Shown piece after piece: positions 33,144-39,201 of a stretch of DNA of 39,201 bases (positions within the stretch are counted from its first letter, which is position 1; every line of letters starts with the position of its first letter). Position numbers and translations under genes: made by a program. Where the stretch lies: contig JAGCPY010000066.1 in assembly GCA_017965425.1 (NCBI GenBank), positions 1 to 39,201 on the forward strand, given 5' to 3'. The notes below the pieces were generated by a model. The model was not told the DNA's origin, did not search any database, and saw only the letters and a program-made list of their open reading frames with translations. Source of the DNA: Bacteroidaceae bacterium (lineage in GTDB: Bacteria > Bacteroidota > Bacteroidia > Bacteroidales > Bacteroidaceae).

Positions 33144-33191
33144 AGTCGTTCGTAGTCCATAAGATGCTGTTAAAGATCCATGTTTCGAGTA

Positions 33192-33199
33192 CAAAAGTA
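33192..33199 (-). promoter_or_regulatory. Upstream housekeeping-type -7 box of the sigma-TonB gene
   Basis: TACTTTTG on the minus strand fits TAnnTTTG. It lies 31 bases ahead of the alternative ATG 33,160. It would give basal transcription and, if used, a longer protein. No clear -33 TTG. Confidence 0.4.
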
Positions 33200-33268
33200 G
33201 TCATTATTTCATCTGCGATATGAAACGAGTGCGTGAAAAATTGCAAAACGACTTTGGAAAAGGGTATT

Positions 33269-33285
33269 TTGTCTTCAGAAGACAA
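33269..33285. repeat. Short palindrome after the terminase remnant
   Basis: TTGTCTTC, A, GAAGACAA: eight perfect bases on each side of one base. On the minus strand it is followed by AAAATACCCTTTT. It may be a weak terminator for the terminase or an operator. Confidence 0.4.
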
Positions 33286-33313
33286 CATTTTAGCATCATT
33301 ATACCCCAAATAA

Positions 33314-34590
33314 TCACATCACCCCTCCACCGGAAAAATTGTATATGTCATGCTGCGGGAACTTTTCACACCCGATATAGAGGGTGTCAAAAGCATCCGT
33401 TCCGTCGGTACGATGTTCGAGAAGATCCTCTTCTGTCTCGGGGTTCTTCTCGTCGTTCTTGTTCTTGCGGAAACCAAGCCGGCCACGATACACCTGTGCC
33501 GTCTGAACTGCAAGAATCAAGTCGTCATTGTTCTGACGGTTGAACATCGGCATGAGACGTTGTTTTCCGGCAAAGCCCCGGTTGATGAGCAGGTATTTCT
33601 CATCATGCTTCATCGGATTGCCGAGATAAACATCCGCGACTTCCCATCCACGGCGTTCAAACTCATGCATAATGACCCAATGAAAGTCCTGGTCATTCAC
33701 GGCATAGTTTGAACCGAGCGCCGTGGCATCATAGTAATAGATGACCGTCTTGTTCTCGTGGTAGGCGTAGTAGTTGCAGAAGTCCTCGACCAGTGCCGAC
33801 AGCTTGCGTTCGAACTTGACGAAGAACGACTTCAGCACATTCAGCCTGCGCCCTGAAGGCTGTCCCGCTACAAGCCAGTTGATATTGGCATTGTAGTCCA
33901 TGCCGATGCAGATAGGAGCCTGACGGTTCAGGTCCTTGTCGGCGCGGCAGTCCATGGCAGCATCGTCAAACTCATATCCGAGGCTGTCCAGGTATTCAAA
34001 ATCCGAAGCGTTGTATTTGTGGCCTTCCCGCATGGACGAGTAGAACCCATCCTTGCGAGTCCCAATCCGCTGACAGAGAATTGAAGTCTGGAATGTCAGC
34101 GGAGTCAGGTCGCGCTTCATCTGCCGGATATAATTTTCTCCAAGTAGCTCCACATTCTCAATGCTGGAGTATTCCTTGTAATACACAGCCACAGAGCGCA
34201 TCTTATTCAGCTGTGTGTCCAGCTTGCGAAGATACCCTTTGAGGTACGCAGGCACTTTCTGTTTCTTCTTTCGCATCTCACGAATCCGCTCCTTCGTGTG
34301 CCAAATCTCATAGAGCGTGGCCTTGATGCCCTCGATCAGATCCTTGTCCATCTTCTCGCGGTAGTGAAGGAACCATGACCCTTTCTGCGTCTGCGGCATA
34401 TCAGACAGAATCATCAAGGCATGGTTATAACTATGCTTCCCGAAGAACGTCTTGATGCCGCCATTAGCAGGCAGCGTCTCATCCTTCAGCTTTTGGTAGT
34501 CAATGCGCTCGGCTTTGCCGCTTCAAACTTGAAGACCTTCGCTTCATTGTCGAATTGAACGAATACAATAACTCCGCCCCGCAAGCTCAT
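33314..34590 (-). pseudogene. Terminase large subunit, truncated and frameshifted
   Basis: The minus-strand frame from 34,417 to 33,314 encodes the nuclease half of a phage terminase large subunit: IGMDYNANINW (first acidic residue of the RNase H-like site), IYYYDATALG (second) and RTDGTDAFDTLYIGCE (last). Upstream the frame continues as far as ERIDYQKLKDETLPANGG and SYNHALMILSDMPQ, then meets TGA. A second frame from ATG 34,590 (MSLRGGVIVFVQFD...) runs into the same point; one extra base near 34,516 (AAA to AAAA) would join the two. The ATPase motor with Walker A is absent, so packaging is not possible as encoded. It follows the HU-like gene. Confidence 0.7.
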
Positions 34591-34606
34591 ACGTCATGCG
34601 GGGCGG
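34574..34606 (-). terminator. GC-rich hairpin after the HU-like gene
   Basis: Perfect 10-bp stem (CCGCCCCGCA, 34,574-34,583, with 34,597-34,606) and a 13-nt loop. It lies 44 bases after the HU-like stop and overlaps the start of the truncated terminase frame. No U-run, so termination would be only partial. Confidence 0.5.
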
Positions 34607-34649
34607 ACATGGTTTTCATGGGTTAGATTCAAGGTCGGCAGGATATGGG

Positions 34650-35120
34650 TCAGTCACCACTCAATCCATCGGCACTCCAGTCGGCAGAAGTCTTGCCCTC
34701 GGTCTGGGCAGCCAGAGCGGCAGCAACAGCCTTGCGGGTGGGCACGCGGTGGAGCGACACGTTCTGCACCAGGTCGCCGAACTGCTTGCTGGCAGTAAAG
34801 TTCACGCGAATCTCGCGGATGTTGTCGCGGGTGAAGTTAGCCAGCGTGCTGGCACCGATGCTGCGGCAGGTGAGGTACAGGTTTCCGAGGTCGCCCAACT
34901 GGATGCGGTAGCCGTCCAGCATCAGCTCCTTGGAGCAGTTCACGAGCTTGACTAGGATGGCGATGATGTCGCCGCGGTCGTACTGGCAGCCGTGAGCCAC
35001 CATGTGGTCGGCAATCTCGTCGATGGAGAGGGTGGCGCGGCTCTGGAGGAAAGCGTAAGCCTTCTTGGGGTCGTTTTCGTTCATGGGGTTAGCCATGAGA
35101 GTAACAGCGTAATCAATCAT
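34650..35120 (-). CDS. HU-like DNA-binding protein (HU-related family)
   Basis: A 156-residue protein from ATG 35,120 (MIDYAVTLMANPMN); an upstream in-frame ATG at 35,174 is not preceded by a promoter-like spacing and is less likely. Features match the Bacteroidetes HU-related family: an N-terminal extension, the helical dimer part (DPKKAYAFLQSRATLSIDEI) and a C-terminal beta-arm part (GDLGNLYLTCRSIGAST). A role in DNA bending or compaction of the phage-like element is probable. It is the first gene of the operon that continues with the terminase; its promoter and a long structured leader lie upstream. Confidence 0.75.
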   Translation of the reverse strand: MIDYAVTLMANPMNENDPKKAYAFLQSRATLSIDEIADHMVAHGCQYDRGDIIAILVKLVNCSKELMLDGYRIQLGDLGNLYLTCRSIGASTLANFTRDNIREIRVNFTASKQFGDLVQNVSLHRVPTRKAVAAALAAQTEGKTSADWSADGLSGD

Positions 35121-35205
35121 AGTTGTGTTTTTCGATTTAGAGGTTAATGAATGTGTTTGCTTCGGCTCACCCACGCCACGCCCGTGGACGTCCTTGGAAG
35201 GGTCT

Positions 35206-35280
35206 TAAGAGGGTACGCGCACCCTCTTATGTCCCTCGCCTGACCCTCTTAAGAGTCTGCGCGTAGCCTCTTATGAGGGT
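35206..35280 (-). promoter_or_regulatory. Two tandem hairpins in the leader of the HU-like gene
   Basis: First: TAAGAGGGT/ACCCTCTTA (35,206-35,214 with 35,221-35,229), loop of six. Second: 12 of 13 bases paired between 35,243-35,255 and 35,268-35,280 around ACCCTCTTAAGAG. The arms share the same AGAGGGT word, so either arm could pair with either partner, as in an attenuator or switch. They lie between the promoter and ATG 35,120. Confidence 0.6.
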
Positions 35281-35311
35281 CTGCGGGCGGGCTTGGGTTT
35301 GAAAGCCGAGA

Positions 35312-35341
35312 CAAAGGTACAGCGGGACGCTTGATTTCCAA
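35312..35341 (-). promoter_or_regulatory. Promoter of the HU-like gene
   Basis: TTG (35,341-35,339), 19 nt, TACCTTTG (35,319-35,312) on the minus strand. It predicts a leader of about 185 nt that contains the two hairpins. Confidence 0.6.
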
Positions 35342-35379
35342 AAGACACAAAATAGCCTCTTTCCATGCCTGCGTGACTG

Positions 35380-35669
35380 CCTTTTCACTTTCAGCCACAC
35401 CTTTCTTGCCATGCGCAAGTCCGTTTTCCATCCTCGCCAAACCATCGCCTCATTGCGCAAGGATGTTTCAATTTGATTTCATCATCGCCCGACATTTGCA
35501 AGTGCGAAGCTTTCTGATTTCATCTTTGCGCCACCCATGCAAGCTTGTTTTCAATTCATTTGGTCTTTGCGCACGATGAAGATGCGCCTTTCGGATTCAT
35601 TAGGCTTTTGCGCGTTCTGCGCAAACGTGTTTCAAATCCATTTCACTTTTGCCCACTCCGCGCAAGCAC
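35380..35669. repeat. Array of seven degenerate repeats, about 42 bp each
   Basis: Units begin at about 35,380, 35,424, 35,466, 35,510, 35,548, 35,587 and 35,630. Each starts with a CTTTC or TTTTC word followed by ATTTCATTT-like bases, then CTTTGCGC, and ends in a form of TGCGCAAGNNNG. Spacings are 38-44 bp. No gene is visible. No identical spacers or repeats of CRISPR type. It lies directly upstream of the HU-like gene's promoter. Confidence 0.55.
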
Positions 35670-36033
35670 TATTTATTGCAGAACCGCCATAGAGAATGCC
35701 CTTTTGCCTTTCCCCACAAACCATTTCGCATAAAATTGTCATATTTTATCCCCATTTCTATGATTTTTTGACCCATCCCGTCTCCTCTTTCAGAGAATTT
35801 CACTATTTTTGCAGCGGATTTGAGGCCAACAAGCCCTTTTCCAAGACATATTGCTCTATAGCCTCACTTTCACCACCACGAGAAGAGCAATTACACATTA
35901 TAGGAGCTGCACCTTAGGGCGCAGATTTCTCCCATATATGTGTATGGCTTGTGGTGAGCCGTGAGGCGTATGGTGAAGGTCTGCGCTTCTTTGCATTCAA
36001 ATAATTCAAATTCAAAAAATGAGACCGTAAAGC
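35670..36033. other. Gap with leader of the surface-protein operon
   Basis: About 360 bp with no gene. It holds a -7 box (TATTTTTG at 35,804-35,811) and a long leader to the ATG at 36,034 with CATATATG-like palindromic bases. Otherwise I see nothing in it. Confidence 0.5.
35804..35811 (+). promoter_or_regulatory. -7 box of the secreted surface-protein operon
   Basis: TATTTTTG matches TAnnTTTG; the leader to ATG 36,034 would be about 215 nt. No well-spaced -33 TTG. Confidence 0.4.
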
Positions 36034-36501
36034 ATGAAAACTAAACAGATTATACTTTTAGCTTTGCTCCTGATGATTATTAGGAGCTTGAATGCACAGG
36101 CACAGACACTTGTGCTATGGCATTCCGATGGAACTTCCACAGAAGTGGAACTTTACACCCAGCCCAATATTCAGTTCAATCAAGACAAAGTTCTAGTCAC
36201 TTCACCTGTCGCAAACCTTGAATATGATGCGAAAGATGTCATTCGATTTACTTACAAGGGGGTAAATACGGGAGTCAGTTCTCCAACAGAAGAAGCAGAC
36301 TATATACAGGAAAAAGAGCAGATAGTTTTTCGTAACATCAAATCTACTGACAAAATTGCCTTATACAAGACCAATGGTATTCGCGTTCCTGTTCGTTTAA
36401 CCCGTCATGGCGATTCTGCCGTTCTCCCTCTCTCGTCCATCCCTACTGGAATATATATGCTAAGCGTAAACGGTCGTACCTCTAAATTCTCGAAGAAATG
36501 A
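36034..36501 (+). CDS. Small secreted protein with T9SS-like C-terminal domain
   Basis: A 155-residue protein. Signal peptide about 1-22 (LLLMIIRSLNAQAQ). Residues about 25-75 form a beta-rich segment (LWHSDGTSTEVELYTQPNIQ) also known from the N-termini of Prevotella surface proteins. Residues about 95-155 (IALYKTNGIRVPVRL ... LPLSSIPTGIYMLSV) are like a type IX secretion sorting domain: a beta-hairpin unit with GIY and a Lys-rich end. Its stop overlaps the next ATG (ATGA), so both genes are one operon. It could be an exported partner of the large protein. Confidence 0.75.
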   Translation: MKTKQIILLALLLMIIRSLNAQAQTLVLWHSDGTSTEVELYTQPNIQFNQDKVLVTSPVANLEYDAKDVIRFTYKGVNTGVSSPTEEADYIQEKEQIVFRNIKSTDKIALYKTNGIRVPVRLTRHGDSAVLPLSSIPTGIYMLSVNGRTSKFSKK

Positions 36502-39201
36502 AAAAACTTGGTCTTTCCTTATTCATGTTGTTCCTTTCCATTGCAGGAATCGCACAGAACATTGGCGAGGCATTCTATATCTATCGCAATGACGGACAGT
36601 TCAATGCTTTCTTTCGCGACGAGGTAGATTCTATTGCCTACTCTTATTTCGATGCCGACAGCATATTCTACGAGGAAATCGTCATGCAAGTGGTCTATAC
36701 AGCGGATAGCGTTTACCGTATTCCATTGGCTGCTATTGATAGCGTGAGTTTCGTAACGCCAGAGACGAAGTATAGCCCGGATGCTGTTCAACTCTCTGGA
36801 AATCTCTTTGATTATGTTGTATCTGTAGATGGAATGAATGTGACATTATCGCATGAGACACCTGCATCCATTATTCCCAAGATAGGCGACAAACTTGCAG
36901 CTATGGAATTATCGGATAAGTTTCCTTTGGGGTTTGTCGGTAAGGTAGCACAAATATCTGCTAATGATGATGGGTTAACGCTCCACTGCGATAGTATAGA
37001 AGTGGAAGAGGTCGTGACTCAGTTCTATGGCGTTGCAGAACTTGTCTCTTCGCAAGACGGAAATGTGCGCAGATATATCCGTCGGAAGACTCCTAAACCC
37101 TCTTTTCCTATTGATATGACCATTCCGCGGGTACATGTTCCTATAGAACTTTCAGGATTTATTACGAAGAAAAAGGTTTTTGATATAGACGGCTGTGCTG
37201 ATATGGATGTTTACATTAAGCCATATATTACAGGCAAGGTTGTCATGGTCATTGATAAGTATTTGGGCATTTCTGTATTCAATATCCATGCAGATACAGA
37301 CATCGAAACCCTTACGGAAATCGATATTGCAGGGACGGCTAATAAAGATTTAAAGAAAGAACTTATTGGGGGTGACTTTCCAATGCCGTGGGGCTACCCT
37401 CTTTATATAGAGTTAGGACCGAAATTGGAGCTTAAGGGCGAATTGGCTGCAGGCTTCAGTTTAACTGCCAATTTCCATCATTCAATAGACATCACTTATT
37501 ATCCCTTAACAACCTCTTTAACGACAATCACACCAGCAGTGAACTTTTTTAATTCTGTTTCCGCGTATCCGAAATCATCATCATTAAATATGAATTGGAA
37601 GTACCTTGCGGCTCGTGGTTCTATTAAGGGTGGAATGTATCTACGTATTGGCGTGCCGTTTGGAAAACACGAAATAGGATGGGTCGGAGGTGAATTTGAG
37701 GGTGGCGCGAAGATAGACTTGGATTTCATGTTTGATTTTGAGAGATTAAAACTGGCAGACAGAAATACTTTGTTATACGACGAGATAAAAGATTTATGCA
37801 AATTAGAAATAAGACCTTTTGTCTCTGCCCATTGCGTAGCGTCCGTTAAAGATGACAAATATCAGTTCAAAGTCGGGAAAGACATAGACATGCTTAGTAA
37901 ACCATGGTACTCCGGACGTTTGATTCCATCTTTTTCCAACACGAAGATGGAACGAACGGACTATTATACTGCTACTGTAAGTACCGAAATCTCTCATGCC
38001 TGCCCGTTGCCATATACTGTTGGATTCTCTGTATTCGATTCAAACAATGATAACGTGGGTACATTATACAATCAAGAAAAATATGGATGGACGAATAAGT
38101 ATCCGTCATATCAATTGGTCTTTAACAATCTGCGTGGTGGAAGTAATTACAAAGTTTATCCTGTAGTGAAACTATTTGGATACGATATGCTTGCCTCTCC
38201 ATCTGCTGAAATTGAAATAGAAGCACCTATCACGCTCGATGTTGAAGATATCGAAGCGACAACGGCCACAGCTTTCGGTAAAATAGAAGGACTTGATAAT
38301 CTGGGTGATGATGTCCGTTATGGTATAGGCTGTGCTATAGAAGGAGAAAGCGGTTGGGAAGGCTTTGATGCGATGGAAGAATACGGTTCAGGTTATTTCT
38401 CGGTTGACCTGATAGGCCTTAAGCCAAATACAAATTACATATACTTTGCTTATCTATACATAGACGGGAAATATATTTATGGTGAAGAAAAGAAGTTTAC
38501 AACGACTTCAAAAAATGAGGATGGTGAATTGGAAGCTTATTGTGTGTTAGAAAACGACACTCTCACTTTCTATAATGATAGTCATAAGAACGATAGGGTG
38601 GGAAAAAGATGCTTTGAAATAAAAGAATCTTATAATCGAGATTGTCGTCCCGATTGGAATAATCGTTATTACATATACTACTATGTGTTCGATTCGTCCT
38701 TTTCGTCTTTTTTTCCGACCAATACTGCATATTGGTTCAGCGGCCATTCAATACAAGGTATTGTTAACATGAATTATTTGAACACGTCTAATGTCACGAA
38801 TATGAGTGGAATGTTTTCGGATTGTGTTATTCAGAATTTAGATGAGACATCCATAGATGGCATAACCAATTTAAACACTACCAATGTTACAGACATGAGT
38901 TATATGTTCTGTGGTAGCCGAATAGATAATCTTGATTTAAGGAATTTAAACACATCCAATGTTACAGATATGAGTTGGATGTTCTATGGATGCCGAGTAG
39001 ATAATCTTGATTTAAGCAATTTAAATACATCCAATGTTACGGATATGAGTTATATGTTCTATGAATGCCGAGTAGACGATCTTGATATAAGCAATTTAAA
39101 CACATCCAATGTTACGGATATGAGTCATATGTTCGAAGGTTGCCGAGTAGATAATCTTGATGTAAGCAGTTTCAACACATCCAATGTTACGGATATGAGT
39201 C
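36498..39201 (+). CDS. BspA-like surface protein with DUF285 repeats (cut by window edge)
   Basis: ATG 36,498 overlaps the upstream stop; the frame stays open to the window end (901 residues). Signal peptide MKKLGLSLFMLFLSIAGIAQ, an N-terminal segment typical of Prevotella surface proteins (FYIYRNDGQFNAFFRDEVDS), a long middle region with beta-sandwich-like parts (up to about residue 680, NYIYFAYLYIDGKY), and from about residue 760 tandem 25-residue repeats around LNTSNVTDMSYMFYGCR, the DUF285/BspA pattern. These repeats form solenoids used for adhesion. The C-terminus, including any secretion signal, is outside the window. Confidence 0.8.
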   Translation, partial: MKKLGLSLFMLFLSIAGIAQNIGEAFYIYRNDGQFNAFFRDEVDSIAYSYFDADSIFYEEIVMQVVYTADSVYRIPLAAIDSVSFVTPETKYSPDAVQLSGNLFDYVVSVDGMNVTLSHETPASIIPKIGDKLAAMELSDKFPLGFVGKVAQISANDDGLTLHCDSIEVEEVVTQFYGVAELVSSQDGNVRRYIRRKTPKPSFPIDMTIPRVHVPIELSGFITKKKVFDIDGCADMDVYIKPYITGKVVMVIDKYLGISVFNIHADTDIETLTEIDIAGTANKDLKKELIGGDFPMPWGYPLYIELGPKLELKGELAAGFSLTANFHHSIDITYYPLTTSLTTITPAVNFFNSVSAYPKSSSLNMNWKYLAARGSIKGGMYLRIGVPFGKHEIGWVGGEFEGGAKIDLDFMFDFERLKLADRNTLLYDEIKDLCKLEIRPFVSAHCVASVKDDKYQFKVGKDIDMLSKPWYSGRLIPSFSNTKMERTDYYTATVSTEISHACPLPYTVGFSVFDSNNDNVGTLYNQEKYGWTNKYPSYQLVFNNLRGGSNYKVYPVVKLFGYDMLASPSAEIEIEAPITLDVEDIEATTATAFGKIEGLDNLGDDVRYGIGCAIEGESGWEGFDAMEEYGSGYFSVDLIGLKPNTNYIYFAYLYIDGKYIYGEEKKFTTTSKNEDGELEAYCVLENDTLTFYNDSHKNDRVGKRCFEIKESYNRDCRPDWNNRYYIYYYVFDSSFSSFFPTNTAYWFSGHSIQGIVNMNYLNTSNVTNMSGMFSDCVIQNLDETSIDGITNLNTTNVTDMSYMFCGSRIDNLDLRNLNTSNVTDMSWMFYGCRVDNLDLSNLNTSNVTDMSYMFYECRVDDLDISNLNTSNVTDMSHMFEGCRVDNLDVSSFNTSNVTDMS
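38784..39201 (+). repeat. 75-bp tandem coding repeats (DUF285)
   Basis: The word ACATCCAATGTTAC or close forms begins at 38,784, 38,877, 38,952, 39,027, 39,102 and 39,177. Spacing is exactly 75 bp from 38,877 on and 93 bp for the first interval. DNA identity between neighbours is high, so the array can expand or contract by recombination. Confidence 0.85.

Noticed and set aside
35380-35669. CRISPR array
   Set aside because: Repeats are degenerate and vary in length, there are no unique spacers of constant size and no cas genes.
36519-38747. Several minus-strand frames within the surface-protein gene
   Set aside because: They are shadows of the long plus-strand frame with signal peptide and repeats.
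1-39201. tRNA or rRNA genes
   Set aside because: I saw no cloverleaf or rRNA-like sequence; a dedicated tRNA scan could still find one.

Overview
The window looks like a chromosomal stretch of a Bacteroidales bacterium, most likely a Prevotella-type species. The signs are house-style -7 boxes (TAnnTTTG) ahead of several genes, GLPGLI-family exported proteins, TonB-type outer-membrane proteins, a FecI/FecR pair with an STN-domain receptor, TlpA-type thioredoxins, and a BspA-like surface protein. Nearly everything between 1 and 35,120 reads on the minus strand; the exceptions are a toxin-antitoxin pair near the left end and two surface-protein genes at the right end.

Left part (1-8445): a transposase cut by the window edge, then a minus-strand run of small phage-like genes (a portal-like protein, a DUF6712-like protein and several unknowns). 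A HigB/HigA-ImmA toxin-antitoxin module sits inside the run in the opposite orientation. Right part (33,314-35,120): an HU-like DNA-binding protein and a truncated terminase large subunit, also minus strand. Together these look like one decayed prophage-like operon (HU, terminase, small proteins, portal, DUF6712) split by about 24.9 kb of other genes.

Central part (9473-33,070): an envelope gene block. One tight operon holds seven GLPGLI proteins, a secreted TonB C-terminal protein, a 55-residue small ORF and a 927-residue outer-membrane barrel protein. A second operon holds an M23/S41-like peptidase, a TlpA-type thioredoxin and a small lipoprotein. Both are preceded by the same long promoter-like sequence (TTAACATCTTTTAT, RGGTAAA, 15 nt, GCGTTATA). 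The only third copy lies just upstream of an unusual gene encoding an ECF sigma factor fused through a transmembrane helix to a TonB C-terminal domain. The simplest reading is that this membrane-bound sigma factor controls itself and both operons. Other central genes are a second TlpA-like protein, a transmembrane LuxR-type regulator, an AAA/DUF4143 ATPase preceded by three 33-bp-spaced repeats, and a complete ECF sigma, DUF4974 anti-sigma and STN-receptor operon.

Right end (35,121-39,201): an array of seven degenerate repeats of about 42 bp without genes, a short secreted protein with a T9SS-like tail, and a large BspA-like protein with 25-residue DUF285 repeats that runs off the window.

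The best candidate for an undescribed system is the sigma-TonB fusion with its shared promoter and the seven-member GLPGLI array. All seven GLPGLI proteins share a CX4C motif and the same acidic C-terminal tail, and they are apparently co-regulated with a periplasmic thioredoxin and a peptidase. Function is inferred only from domains and context.
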